Assembly (NCBI GenBank): GCA_963801185.1
Contig: CAWDDW010000001.1
Coordinates: forward strand, 1-64,000
DNA from: Palsa-601 sp963801185
GTDB taxonomy: Bacteria > Actinomycetota > Acidimicrobiia > Acidimicrobiales > Bog-793
DNA: 64,000 nt
Reading direction: 5' to 3'
Part shown: positions 44,790 through 54,242 of the stretch, piece by piece
Layout: each line of letters starts with the position of its first letter
Numbering within the stretch: position 1 is the stretch's first letter
Made by a program: the position numbers and the translations under genes
The notes under the pieces: generated by a model
Told to the model about the DNA's origin: nothing
Databases searched by the model: none
What the model saw: the letters and a program-made list of their open reading frames with translations, nothing else

Positions 44790-45483
44790 TCAGGCGGGAA
44801 CAGCCGAGATCACGAAGAGCTGGCGGCTGATGAGCGGCCCGAGCGCCACCGAGGCGCCGTCGATCTCGATCGTGAGGGTGCCGTCGGGCGCCTTCGAGGC
44901 CACCGTGGCGTAGACGCCGGGCAGGAAGCCGCTCTCGCTCAGGTACTCGAGTCGAGCCGGTGTCCACTTCGACCTGTTCGGTGATCCGGGCCAAGCGGAC
45001 GCTGTCTCCCGGTGCCGACTCCGACAGCGGATGCTGGTCGCCGGCGACCTGGGGCGCCCCCGGGATCGGATTCCCGTGCGGGCACGTCGAGGGGTTGCCG
45101 AGGATCTCGACGAAACGAGCCTCCACCTCGTCGGAGATCACGTGCTCCCACCGGCCAGCCTCGACATGGGCTTTGGCCCACGGCAGGCCGACGATGTCGA
45201 CGAGGAAGCGCTCGGCGAGGCGGTGCTTGCGCACGACGCTCTCTGCACGGCCCCTCCCCTGAGGGGTCAGCTCGACGCCGCGGCCTCGTCGACCCACGTA
45301 GCCCTCGCCCTCGAGGCGGTGCACCATCTCCGAGACAGATTGCGGGCTGTGGCCGAGCCGCTCGACGAGGCGCGCCTGGATGACGGGGACGCCCTCTTCC
45401 TCGAGGGAGTGAATGGTCTCGAGGTATTCCTCGAGCGGGGGATGGAATCCGTCGGGCGCCACTGTCGCGATCGTACCTACCAT
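44790..45483 (-). CDS. DtxR/MntR-family metal-dependent repressor, interrupted by a frameshift
   Basis: Iron- or manganese-sensing transcription repressor. The N-terminal winged helix (EEYLETIHSLEEEG, ARLVERLGHSPQSVSEMVHRL) and dimerisation/metal region (HRLAERFLVDIVGLPWAKAHVEA, then HGNPIPG) are clear. The C-terminal SH3-like domain (LEYLSESGFLPGVYATV to ISRQLFVISAVPA) lies in another frame; one base of the CC at plus 44957-44958 appears extra. ATG 45483 overlaps the likely promoter of polA, which is transcribed in the opposite direction. Confidence 0.88.
45478..45483 (+). promoter_or_regulatory. possible -10 of polA inside the dtxR start codon
   Basis: TACCAT ends six bases before GTG 45490 and includes the complement of the dtxR-like ATG. 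If used, RNA polymerase at polA and initiation of the repressor gene would compete for the same bases. Confidence 0.35.
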
Positions 45484-45489
45484 GGCGTG

Positions 45490-48294
45490 GTGGCTCCCTA
45501 CCTCCTCCTCGACGGGCACTCGCTCGCCTTCCGCGCCTGGTTCGCCCTCCAGGATGCCAACCTCGTCACCTCGTCGGGACAGGAGACCCAGGCGGTCTAC
45601 GGCTTTGCCGGGATGCTCGGTCGCCTGCTCGAGGATCACTCTCCCGCCGGCATGGCAGTCGCGTTCGACCTGAGTGGGCCGACGTTTCGCGACGCGATAG
45701 CGGCCGACTACAAAGCGGGCCGGGCGCCGACCCCGGACACTTTGCACGAGCAGGTCAACCTGATCCGGCGGATGGTGGAGCTGATGGGGGTCCCGGTGGT
45801 CGAGATCGCGGGCTACGAGGCGGACGACGTGATCGCCACTCTTGCCACGCGCCTTGACCAAGCAGGTGAGGACGTCATCATCGTGACCGGCGACAGGGAC
45901 TGCTACCAGCTCGTCCACGATCCCCACGTGCGCGTCCTGTACAACCGCCGCGGGGTCACCGACTACGTCCTCTACGACGAAGCCGGAATCGAGGAGAGAA
46001 CGGGGGTGAGGCCGGAGCGGTACCCGTTTCTGGCGGCGTTGAGAGGCGACCCGTCCGACAACCTCCCCGGCGTGCCGGGAGTGGGGGAGAAGACGGCGGC
46101 CAAGCTGGTCAACTCATACGGCGACGTCGACTCTCTCTACGCGCACCTGGCGGAGCTGACGCCGAAGCTGCACGCCTCGCTCGCCGAGAACGAGGGGAGA
46201 GTCCGCCAGAACTTCCAGATGACGCCGCTCGTCCGGGACGTGCCCCTCGGGTGCGAGCTCTCCGACCTGCGCCTTGGCGGATCGGATCGGGAGGAGCTGA
46301 ACAATCTCTTCACCCTTCTCGAGATCCGCGCGCCCCGGGAGCGCATCCTGAAGGCGCTCGACCGGTTGGAGCAGGGAGGTCCGGGAGCGGCTCTCGGATC
46401 GCCGGAGCGTGCGAGCGAGGCGCCCCGCCCCCAGGCGGTCCGGGTGGAAGTGCTCTCGGATGCCTCCGAGGCGCGGTCGGCTCTTGCGGAGCTCGCGGGG
46501 ACGTCCGGGTCGATCGCCGTCGACCCGGCGTGGACGGGCCTGCCCGGGCGCTCCGAGCTCCTCGGGCTTGCCCTCAGTGGCCCCGTGGCCGATGACGGAG
46601 CAGGCTCCGGCTTGGTCGAGCGTGTCGTATTCTTCCTCCCCGCTCGGCTGTTCGGGGAAGTCCACCAGGAGCTCGGCGCGGTTCTCGGCACGGGGCCGGA
46701 CGCGCCCCGGCGGGTCGTCGCGTTCAGGGCGAGAGAGCTCATGCGTGTTCTCATGCCACTCGGCTACGACATGACCGGCCTCGACCTCGACGTGGCGGTT
46801 GCGAGCTACCTCGTCGACCCGAGCGGGGGACAGACGAGCCTCGAGGCAATGGCCGGCACTCAAGGGCCGCAGGCTGCGGTCGCGGCGGGGACCCAGCTCG
46901 GCTTCGACGTCGCCGGAGAAGCGGCCCAGCCCTCGGTGGCCGAGGCGGCCGGCGCGCGAGCCGGCTTGCTCGCCGAAATTGCGCCGCGCCTTCGTTCAGA
47001 ACTTCAGGAGAACGGCGCGGAGGAGCTCTACACGACGATCGAGCGGCCGCTCATCCGCGTGCTGGCCAAGATGGAGATCGCCGGTGTCGCGGTCGACCGG
47101 GGCCGCCTCGAGCAGATAAATGCCGAGCTCACCTCGGAGTCAGAGCGCCTCGAAGCAGAGGTGCAGCGACTGGCGGGAGAGCCCTTCAGGGTCAACTCCA
47201 CCCAGCAGCTGCGCCACGTCCTCTTCGAGGTGCTCGGCCTCACACCCCAGAAGAAGACGAAGACGGGATACTCGACAGATGCCCAGAGCCTTGAACGGCT
47301 TCGCGACGCGCACCCGATCATCGAGGCCCTGCTCTCCTACCGAGAAGTCGAGAAACTCCGCTCCACCTACGGGACCGGCCTGCTCTCCGAAGTGGCGCCC
47401 GACGGCCGTATCCACGCGTCGTTCAACCAGACGGTGGCGAGGACGGGCCGGCTGTCGTCGGACCAGCCGAACCTGCACAACATCCCGGTCCGCTCCACAC
47501 TCGGTCGCCAGTTCCGAGAGGCCTTCGTGCCCGGCGAGGGGTGTGAGCTCCTCGTGGCGGACTACGACCAGATCGAGCTGCGGGTGATAGCTCACCTGGC
47601 GGAGGACCCCGGTCTCATCGAGGCCTTCCGGACCGGGGTCGACATCCACAGCGTGACGGCTCAGCGAGTGTTCGGCGTCGACGCGGCCGGCGTCACCCCC
47701 CCGATGCGCTCCCGGGCGAAGATGATCTCCTACGGGCTCGCGTACGGCATGGAGGCGTACGGGCTGTCGCAGCGCCTCGCCATCCCGGTCGAGGAGGCCG
47801 CCGCGATCTTGAACCAGTACTTCATCGCCTTCCCGAACGTGAAGGCGTACATGAACAGAACTGTGGCGGACGCTAGGGCCAAGGGGTACACAGAGACGCT
47901 CTTCGGTCGCCGCCGGTACCTACCGGAGCTGGGCTCTTCGAACTACCAGGTGCGCCAAGCCGCCGAGCGCCAGGCCATGAACGCCGGCATCCAAGGCCTC
48001 GCGGCGGACATCTTCAAGGTGGCCCTCGTGCGGTTGGACCGAGCACTCTCGGACGGGGGCTTTGCCAGCAGGATCATCTTGCAGGTCCACGACGAGATCC
48101 TGACCGAGAACGTGCTGGCGGAGTCCGACGAGGTCGCCGCCCTGACCGAGGACGTGATGCGATCCGCCGCCGAGCTGTCGGTGCCGCTCGCGGTGCATGT
48201 CGCGCGAGGTCCGAGCTGGGCGTCGGCCAAGGACGGCGGCGGGTCTGTCGCCGAGGACATCGACGATCACGAAGACCTGGCCGCCGACTTCTGA
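45490..48294 (+). CDS. polA: DNA polymerase I
   Basis: Repair and gap-filling polymerase, 934 residues. The 5'-nuclease domain (1 to about 290) has AGYEADDVIATLA, GDRDCYQLV and LRGDPSDNLPGVPGVGEKTAAKL. The middle 3'-5' exonuclease region has lost its acidic residues (VDPAWTG in place of DTE), as common in actinobacteria. The polymerase shows motif A DYDQIELRVIAHL (about 691), motif B RAKMISYGLAYGM (about 740) and motif C QVHDEI (about 865). Start GTG 45490 (or 45487) lies just past a TACCAT hexamer and has no Shine-Dalgarno. Confidence 0.95.
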   Translation: MAPYLLLDGHSLAFRAWFALQDANLVTSSGQETQAVYGFAGMLGRLLEDHSPAGMAVAFDLSGPTFRDAIAADYKAGRAPTPDTLHEQVNLIRRMVELMGVPVVEIAGYEADDVIATLATRLDQAGEDVIIVTGDRDCYQLVHDPHVRVLYNRRGVTDYVLYDEAGIEERTGVRPERYPFLAALRGDPSDNLPGVPGVGEKTAAKLVNSYGDVDSLYAHLAELTPKLHASLAENEGRVRQNFQMTPLVRDVPLGCELSDLRLGGSDREELNNLFTLLEIRAPRERILKALDRLEQGGPGAALGSPERASEAPRPQAVRVEVLSDASEARSALAELAGTSGSIAVDPAWTGLPGRSELLGLALSGPVADDGAGSGLVERVVFFLPARLFGEVHQELGAVLGTGPDAPRRVVAFRARELMRVLMPLGYDMTGLDLDVAVASYLVDPSGGQTSLEAMAGTQGPQAAVAAGTQLGFDVAGEAAQPSVAEAAGARAGLLAEIAPRLRSELQENGAEELYTTIERPLIRVLAKMEIAGVAVDRGRLEQINAELTSESERLEAEVQRLAGEPFRVNSTQQLRHVLFEVLGLTPQKKTKTGYSTDAQSLERLRDAHPIIEALLSYREVEKLRSTYGTGLLSEVAPDGRIHASFNQTVARTGRLSSDQPNLHNIPVRSTLGRQFREAFVPGEGCELLVADYDQIELRVIAHLAEDPGLIEAFRTGVDIHSVTAQRVFGVDAAGVTPPMRSRAKMISYGLAYGMEAYGLSQRLAIPVEEAAAILNQYFIAFPNVKAYMNRTVADARAKGYTETLFGRRRYLPELGSSNYQVRQAAERQAMNAGIQGLAADIFKVALVRLDRALSDGGFASRIILQVHDEILTENVLAESDEVAALTEDVMRSAAELSVPLAVHVARGPSWASAKDGGGSVAEDIDDHEDLAADF

Positions 48295-48320
48295 GCTGGC
48301 CGGCGCAGGCTCTCATGGTC

Positions 48321-48333
48321 GCTCGGAACGAGC
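48321..48333 (+). terminator. small hairpin after polA
   Basis: GCTCG-GAA-CGAGC, five base pairs with a tight loop, nested within a further GGCTC/GAGCC pairing, 26 bases after the polA stop. It lacks a T-run. The rest of the 182-base gap up to rpsA contains a TATAGC that could be a -10 (48348-48353). Confidence 0.3.
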
Positions 48334-48476
48334 CTTCCTCCAGGTGGTATAGCCTTTCGTTGCGAGCGTGAGCTCTCCGCGAAGGTGCGCGCCGTGCCGA
48401 CCTCGCCGAACTGTCAACCATCCATCTCCCGCCATGCCCGGGCGGCTTACTTCCCACTAGAGAGCGACTCGACCTG

Positions 48477-49991
48477 ATGTCCGTCACCACCCTTGCAACA
48501 CCCACCCCAGACGATCCCCAGCGCTTCGGCTCCTTCGATGCGATGGGGACGTACATCCCGATGCAGATCACCGAGGATGACCTGGGGGACCTCTCCCTCG
48601 AAGAGGCGATCGACCGCACGATCCACCCCTTCGACGACGGCGACATCGTGAAGGGCACGGTCGTGAAGATCGACAAGGACGAGGTGCTGCTCGACATCGG
48701 CTTCAAGTCCGAGGGAGTCATCCCATCGCGCGAGCTCTCCATCCGCCACGACCTCGACCCGCACGAGGTCGTCGAGCTCGGCGAGGAGATCGAGGCCCTC
48801 GTCCTCCAGAAAGAGGACAAGGAAGGCCGTCTCATCATGTCGAAAAAGCGCGCGCAGTACGAGCGCGCATGGGGTGACATCGAGCGGATCAAGGAATCGA
48901 GCGGCATCGTGAAGGGCCCGGTCATCGAGGTCGTCAAGGGTGGGCTCATCCTCGACATCGGCCTGCGGGGCTTCCTCCCGGCATCGCTCGTCGAGCTGCG
49001 CCGTGTCCGCGACCTTCAGCCCTACATCGGCCGCATCCTCGAGGCGAAGATCATCGAGCTCGACAAGAACCGCAACAACGTCGTGCTCTCGCGGCGGGCG
49101 TGGCTGGAAGAGACTCAGCGCGAGCAGCGCGGCGAGTTTCTTGTCAATCTCAAGCCCGGCGAGGTCCGCAAGGGCGTCGTCTCCTCGGTCGTCAACTTCG
49201 GCGCGTTCGTCGACCTCGGCGGCATGGACGGGCTCGTGCATGTGTCGGAGCTCTCCTGGAAGCACGTCGACCACCCTTCCTCGGTGGTCGCGGTCGGGGA
49301 CGAGGTCACGGTGCAGGTGCTCGACGTCGACCTCGACAAAGAGCGGATCTCGCTCTCTCTCAAGGCGACCCAGGTCGACCCCTGGCAGGAGTTCGCCACG
49401 AACCACCGGATGGGCGAGCTCGTCTACGGTCGCATCACGAAGCTGGTCCCCTTCGGTGCCTTCGTTCAGGTGGGCGACGGGATCGAAGGTCTCGTGCACA
49501 TCTCCGAGATGGCAGCACACCACGTCGACCTTCCCGAGCAGGTGGTCTCGCCTGGTGAGGAGCTGTGGGTCAAGATCATCGACATCGATCTCCAACGCCG
49601 CCGGATCAGCTTGTCGATCAAGCAGGCGGCCGAGGGCGGCATCGTGGCCGAGGAGTACCAGGAGGCCTTCGGCGAGCACGCCTACGACGAGCAAGGCAAC
49701 TACATCGGGTACGACTACTCGACCGAGTTCACGCCCGAGACGGAGGCCCAGGCGGCGTGGGCCGATTACCAGCCCGTGCCACCGGCGTCCGAGGGTTCCG
49801 AAGCCGGCGAGCAGGTGGACGTCGCAGCTGACGCTGTGGCTGGGACCGAGGTGGCAGCCGTCGCAGAAGCTGAGGTGATCGGCGAGCAGGCGGCGGAGAC
49901 CGCGGAGGCGGCGGAGACCACCGAGGCGGCGGAGGAGCCTGCGCCGGTCGCTGACCCTCAGTCTTCCGGCGAGGCCGAGACCGAGAGCTAG
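48477..49991 (+). CDS. rpsA: 30S ribosomal protein S1
   Basis: Binds mRNA leaders on the 30S subunit. 504 residues with four S1 domains, at about 55-120, 140-205, 226-295 and 310-380; domains 3 and 4 are the most canonical (GVVSSVVNFGAFVDLGGMDGLVHVSELSW and GRITKLVPFGAFVQVGDGIEGLVHISEM). The C-terminal 100 residues are an acidic Ala/Glu tail. The number of domains fits the actinobacterial form. Confidence 0.95.
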   Translation: MSVTTLATPTPDDPQRFGSFDAMGTYIPMQITEDDLGDLSLEEAIDRTIHPFDDGDIVKGTVVKIDKDEVLLDIGFKSEGVIPSRELSIRHDLDPHEVVELGEEIEALVLQKEDKEGRLIMSKKRAQYERAWGDIERIKESSGIVKGPVIEVVKGGLILDIGLRGFLPASLVELRRVRDLQPYIGRILEAKIIELDKNRNNVVLSRRAWLEETQREQRGEFLVNLKPGEVRKGVVSSVVNFGAFVDLGGMDGLVHVSELSWKHVDHPSSVVAVGDEVTVQVLDVDLDKERISLSLKATQVDPWQEFATNHRMGELVYGRITKLVPFGAFVQVGDGIEGLVHISEMAAHHVDLPEQVVSPGEELWVKIIDIDLQRRRISLSIKQAAEGGIVAEEYQEAFGEHAYDEQGNYIGYDYSTEFTPETEAQAAWADYQPVPPASEGSEAGEQVDVAADAVAGTEVAAVAEAEVIGEQAAETAEAAETTEAAEEPAPVADPQSSGEAETES

Positions 49992-49996
49992 ACGGA

Positions 49997-50024
49997 GAGG
50001 CGGGCCGCTCGGGCGGCACGCCTC
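49997..50024. terminator. bidirectional hairpin between rpsA and the opp operon
   Basis: GAGGCG...CGCCTC encloses GCCGC-TCGG-GCGGC, a compound stem of about eleven pairs, in the 38-base gap between two convergent genes. Short A/T context on both sides but no long T-run. Likely shared terminator. Confidence 0.5.
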
Positions 50025-50029
50025 AAGGT

Positions 50030-51058
50030 TCAGAACCCGGCGGCTGTGGCCTCCGTCGAGGCGGCCGCCCCGAGCGGGAAGTGGCAGGCCACGAAGTGGT
50101 CGGGCCCGATCTCCCGCATGATGGGCTCCTGCACGCCGCAGATCTCCTGTGCCCGAGGGCAACGCGTGCGGTATCGACAGCCGGAAGGCGGCGTGACCGA
50201 GGACGGCATCTCCGTCTGGGTCTCCTCCTCCATGGCGAATGTGGTCGCTTGTCCTCCGGCACGCGAAAGCGCTCGGGACGATATGACACTCGCCATGAGC
50301 AGGGCACGGGAGTACGGATGGGAGGGCGAGGCGTAGAGGCTCTCGGCGCTCGCCACCTCACAGAGCTTGCCGAGGAACATCACGAGCACGCGGTCGCTTA
50401 CGTTCTTCACCACGGCGAGGTCGTGCGAGATGAACACGAGGGTCAATCCGTAGCGACGTTTCATGTCCTCCAACAGGTTGAGGATCTGTGCCTGGACGGA
50501 AACGTCGAGGGCGGAGACGGGCTCGTCGCAGATGATGACCCGTGGGTTCAGCATGAGAGCGCGTGCTATCGAGATCCGTTGGCACTGGCCGATCGAGAAC
50601 TCGTACGGCCGCCGCCACGACACCGTGTCGTAGTCCATGTTCACTTCGGACAACATGAGCCGCACCCGCTCGACCCTGTCCTCCTCAGAGCCCACGTCCC
50701 AGATCGCGAGCGGTTCCAGTACGAGCTGGGCGACGGTTCGCCTCGGATAGAGCGAGGAGATCGGGTCCTGGAAGATCACCTGGAGCTTGGTGCGGACCTG
50801 GCGCATCTCCTCGGAGGAGAGGCCGGTGAGGTCCACGCCTTCGAAGATCACCTTGCCGGACGTCGGCTTCGGCAGCTGCAAGAGGGCGCGGCCGGTCGTC
50901 GACTTCCCGCAGCCCGATTCGCCGACGATGCCTAGCGTCTCTCCCGGGTAGACATCGAAGCTGATGTCCGATACGGCGTGAACCTTCTGGCCACGCGGAG
51001 CGGGAAAGTCGACGACCAGATGCTCGACGGTTATCAGCGCCTGCTCGGCATCCCTCAT
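50030..51058 (-). CDS. oppF: oligopeptide ABC transporter ATP-binding protein OppF
   Basis: 342 residues. Walker A GESGCGKST, Q-loop FQDPISSLYP, Walker B VIICDEPVSALD, H-loop FISHDL, and the OppD/F-type C-terminal Cys motif (CRYRTRCPRAQEICG to HFVACHF), which in relatives holds an iron-sulfur cluster. The signature motif reads FSIGQCQRI rather than LSGGQRQR, so its second Gly is replaced by Ile. Last gene of the opp operon. Confidence 0.92.
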   Translation of the reverse strand: MRDAEQALITVEHLVVDFPAPRGQKVHAVSDISFDVYPGETLGIVGESGCGKSTTGRALLQLPKPTSGKVIFEGVDLTGLSSEEMRQVRTKLQVIFQDPISSLYPRRTVAQLVLEPLAIWDVGSEEDRVERVRLMLSEVNMDYDTVSWRRPYEFSIGQCQRISIARALMLNPRVIICDEPVSALDVSVQAQILNLLEDMKRRYGLTLVFISHDLAVVKNVSDRVLVMFLGKLCEVASAESLYASPSHPYSRALLMASVISSRALSRAGGQATTFAMEEETQTEMPSSVTPPSGCRYRTRCPRAQEICGVQEPIMREIGPDHFVACHFPLGAAASTEATAAGF

Positions 51059-51083
51059 GTGTGCGGTGCCGGTTCCAGCCAAC

Positions 51084-52166
51084 TCAGACCACCCCCACGG
51101 CCGCGGGCACGCCGGCAGCCTGATTCTCTTCCAAGGCTCGGGTGCCCTCGGGCGTCCCGACTGGGTACCAACAGGCGAACCAGTGACGCGGCGCCTCGGC
51201 TGCACGCAGCGGCGGTTCTTCCTCGCGGCACTTCGGTTGCACGTACGGACAGCGCGGAGCAAAACGGCAGCCCTTCGGCAAGTTCGCCGGGTTCGGCGGG
51301 TTGCCCGCGATCGTGTGCAGACGCGTGTGGCTCGGGTTGGACAGCCGGGGTGCCGACTTGAGGAGCGCCTCTGTGTACGGCATGCGCATGTCCCGGAAGA
51401 GCGTCGTCGTAGGGGCACGCTCCACAACCTGCCCGGCGTACATCACGATCACGTCGTCGGACCGGCCGGTCACGACGCCGAGGTCGTGGGTGACGACGAT
51501 GACCGACATGTAGCGCTCCTGCTGCAGCCTGTTGAGAAGGTCCAGGATCTGAGCCGACACCGTCACGTCGAGGCCGGTAGTCGGCTCGTCCGCAAGGAGC
51601 AGCTTCGGCCCGCAGGCGATGGCGGCCGCGATGACGATCCGCTGGCACATCCCACCCGAGAATTGGTGCGGGTACCACCGCATCCGGTTCTCGGGTTCGG
51701 GGAGGCCGACCGAGCGGAAGAGCGAGATCGCCGTCTCGCGGGCGTCGTCCCGACTCATGGCGAGGTGGTAGCGGAGTGACTCGGTGATCTGGCGGCCGAC
51801 GCGGACGACTGGGTTGAGCGACGTCGTCGGGTCCTGGAAGACCATCGAGATCTGGGCTCCCCACAGTCCGCGAAGCTCCGCCTGGGAGGCGTTCGTGAGA
51901 TCTACGTCGCCGAAACGGACTCGCCCCTCCCGGATCACGTTCTGCGCAGGGAGGAGGCCCATGATCGAGCGAGCGAGGACGGTCTTGCCGGATCCGGACT
52001 CGCCGACGAGAGCGAGCGTACGCCCTCGCTCGAGATCGAACGAGACGTCGTCCACGGACTTCACAAGGCCGTGACCCGTGTTGAAGTAAGTCTTGAGCCC
52101 TTCGACCTCAAGAAGCGGCCTGTCGTCGAGGTCGTCGATCTCGCGGATGTGTCGCTTACGGCTCAC
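51084..52166 (-). CDS. oppD: oligopeptide ABC transporter ATP-binding protein OppD
   Basis: 360 residues. Walker A GESGSGKTV, Q-loop FQDPTTSLNP, signature FSGGMCQRIVIA, Walker B LLLADEPTTGLD, H-loop VTHDL, and the C-terminal CRFAPRCPYVQPKC with a later Cys, matching the OppD family. Its N-terminus overlaps the oppC stop by four bases. It forms the nucleotide-binding pair with OppF. Confidence 0.94.
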   Translation of the reverse strand: MSRKRHIREIDDLDDRPLLEVEGLKTYFNTGHGLVKSVDDVSFDLERGRTLALVGESGSGKTVLARSIMGLLPAQNVIREGRVRFGDVDLTNASQAELRGLWGAQISMVFQDPTTSLNPVVRVGRQITESLRYHLAMSRDDARETAISLFRSVGLPEPENRMRWYPHQFSGGMCQRIVIAAAIACGPKLLLADEPTTGLDVTVSAQILDLLNRLQQERYMSVIVVTHDLGVVTGRSDDVIVMYAGQVVERAPTTTLFRDMRMPYTEALLKSAPRLSNPSHTRLHTIAGNPPNPANLPKGCRFAPRCPYVQPKCREEEPPLRAAEAPRHWFACWYPVGTPEGTRALEENQAAGVPAAVGVV

Positions 52167-53173
52167 AGTGCCCCCTGGCGCACGTCGAGGATGGACCGCA
52201 AGCGGTCCCCGACGAAGTTGATAGCGAGGATGAAGCTGAACATCGCAACGGCCGGCGCGAGGAGCAAGCCTAAGAACTGCGGCATCTCGTCGGTGCCGGA
52301 CGCGATCATGTTGCCCCAGGTCGGTGTCGGGGGAGCCACGGATTGACCGATGAAGGAGAGTGCACCTTCACCGACGATCGCCAAGGCAACGCCCACGAGC
52401 CCGTAGGTGATGGCCGACGGCAGGATGTCCGGGAGGACGATCTTGAACAGTATGCGTGAGCGAGTAGAGCCGAGCGCTTGAGCCGCGAGGACGTACTCGC
52501 GCTGGCTGTACTCGATCGTGGCTGCCCTGACCACCCGGTAGAGCAGGGGCCACGCCACGATGGAGATGATGAGAACGATGTCGATCTCGGAGTGACCGAG
52601 ATAAGAGACGATCACTAGTCCGAGCACGAGCGACGGGAACGACAGGAACACGTTCGAGATGACCCCGAACACGCGGTCGATCGTGCCGCGGAAGTAGCCG
52701 GCGAGGACGCCGAGGAAGCCGCCCACGATCTGGGACAGCGCGATCGATACGAAGCCCACGACGAGCGACACCCGCGAGCCGTAGATCACGCGGGAGAGGA
52801 GGTCCCGCCCGATGTTGTCGCACCCGAGCAAGTGAGCAGCGCTCGGGTTCGAGTTGATGATGCAGTTGGCGTTGAGGGTGTCAGGGTTCTGGAGCGGGAG
52901 CACGCCGGCGAAGATGGCGGCGAGGATCCAGAGGACGACCCAAACGACGGCCACCCAGAAGCCCCAACCGAGGCCCTTGTACCAAGCGCGACCCACCAGT
53001 AGCGCCGGTAGAGGTCTCGCCCGAAGGGTCGGGTCCTCCGCGAAGTCGGCCGGGATCACCCCCTGGCCCACCGCCGAGCTTGTCGCCGGCATCTCGAACG
53101 GCTCGTCCGACGTGAGATCGGTGAGACCGAGGAGGTCCTTCGAGATCAGATCAGGATCATGTTGTTCTGGCAC
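52163..53173 (-). CDS. oppC: oligopeptide ABC transporter permease OppC
   Basis: 336 residues with a cytoplasmic N-terminus, one helix near residue 75 and the permease core: HLLGCDNIGRDLLSRVIYGSR, EYVLAAQALGSTRSRILFKIVLP (the EAA coupling loop) and GEGALSFIG. The start overlaps the oppB stop. Works with OppB as the membrane pore. Confidence 0.94.
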   Translation of the reverse strand: MPEQHDPDLISKDLLGLTDLTSDEPFEMPATSSAVGQGVIPADFAEDPTLRARPLPALLVGRAWYKGLGWGFWVAVVWVVLWILAAIFAGVLPLQNPDTLNANCIINSNPSAAHLLGCDNIGRDLLSRVIYGSRVSLVVGFVSIALSQIVGGFLGVLAGYFRGTIDRVFGVISNVFLSFPSLVLGLVIVSYLGHSEIDIVLIISIVAWPLLYRVVRAATIEYSQREYVLAAQALGSTRSRILFKIVLPDILPSAITYGLVGVALAIVGEGALSFIGQSVAPPTPTWGNMIASGTDEMPQFLGLLLAPAVAMFSFILAINFVGDRLRSILDVRQGAL

Positions 53174-54113
53174 GGCGCACCCTCGGATCGACCACGGTGT
53201 ACAGGAAATCGATGAGCAGGTTCAGCAGGATGTAGACGACGGCGACGAGGATCGTGATGATCTGCACGGTCGGGAAGTCGTCCTTCGCGACCGCTTGAGT
53301 CAGCTCGAAGCCGAGGCCGGTGAGGCCGAACACGACCTCAGCGATGATTGAACCGACGATTAGCGAGCCGATCTGGACCCCGCCGACGGTCATGACTGTG
53401 AAGGTGGACGGCCGGAAGGCGTGGCGGGCGAGGATGCGAGGCGTCGTGAGGCCCTTCGCCCGCGCCATCACTATGAAGTCCTCCTCCAAGGTGGCGATCA
53501 TGTCAGCTCTGAGTAATCGCTGGTAGACAGCAATGGACGCCGTGGCGATCGTCATGGACGGAAGGAACATCGTGTACAGGTTCGAGAAGGGGCTGGCCCA
53601 GATCGACGGGACGCTCGATCCTGCCCCGGGGAACCAGCTGAGCTTGATCGTGAAGAAGTACCGCAGCAAAGGCCCGATGATGAAGGCGGGCAGCGACAGG
53701 GTTGCGAAGCTCAGGGTCGTCGAGACCCGGTCGAAGACTTTGTTCGGCCGAAGGGCGCTCCACATGGCCAGCGGTAGAGCGATCACGACGGCGAGGATCT
53801 GGCTGAAGATGACGAGCTCGAGCGTGATCGGGTACGACGTCTTGAGCACGGTGGAGATCGGTTCGGGTGGTGCCGCCGAGTAGCCCAGCGTGCCGGAGAG
53901 GAGGTTTCCGAGCCAGTGGATGTAACGTGCGAAGAAAGGGTGGTTCAGGTAGAGGATGGCGGACTCCTGGTGGAGGCACGTAGCTCCGGAAGCCCCGCAG
54001 ATCACCGCCGCTTCGCTTCCGGGCAGCTTCGACGTGAAGAAGAACGTCACGAACGTCACGAGCAGCAACGTGAGGATGAACTCTCCGACGCGACGCAGGA
54101 AGACCGTGCCCAA
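53157..54113 (-). CDS. oppB: oligopeptide ABC transporter permease OppB
   Basis: 318 residues with the DppB/OppB pattern: a first helix, an outside loop, LGYSAAPPEPISTVL, five further helices and the EAA loop EEDFIVMARAKGLTTPRILARHAFRP. Two Cys in the first outside loop (CGASGATC) may pair. It follows oppA after about 130 bases that include a hairpin (CCGAA-GCCC-TTCGG, 54186-54199). Confidence 0.93.
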   Translation of the reverse strand: MGTVFLRRVGEFILTLLLVTFVTFFFTSKLPGSEAAVICGASGATCLHQESAILYLNHPFFARYIHWLGNLLSGTLGYSAAPPEPISTVLKTSYPITLELVIFSQILAVVIALPLAMWSALRPNKVFDRVSTTLSFATLSLPAFIIGPLLRYFFTIKLSWFPGAGSSVPSIWASPFSNLYTMFLPSMTIATASIAVYQRLLRADMIATLEEDFIVMARAKGLTTPRILARHAFRPSTFTVMTVGGVQIGSLIVGSIIAEVVFGLTGLGFELTQAVAKDDFPTVQIITILVAVVYILLNLLIDFLYTVVDPRVRRARTT

Positions 54114-54185
54114 CGAAAACCCCCTTTCCGGCGTACCAATGGTAGTTCTTGAGGGCCAGGTTGTACACGATCCAGCAGGTCGAAG

Positions 54186-54199
54186 CCGAAGCCCTTCGG
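54186..54199 (-). other. intercistronic hairpin between oppA and oppB
   Basis: A five-base-pair stem with four-base loop in the gap after oppA. Hairpins at this place commonly stabilise the binding-protein mRNA so that it outnumbers the membrane parts; that role is inferred from other opp-like operons. Confidence 0.3.
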
Positions 54200-54242
54200 A
54201 TGGTCGGGGAGTCTTCCCGCCCGACGTTTCAGAGCTGGATTG

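Noticed and set aside
48447..50162. 571-codon minus-strand frame
   Set aside because: Antisense to rpsA, which has four clear S1 domains.
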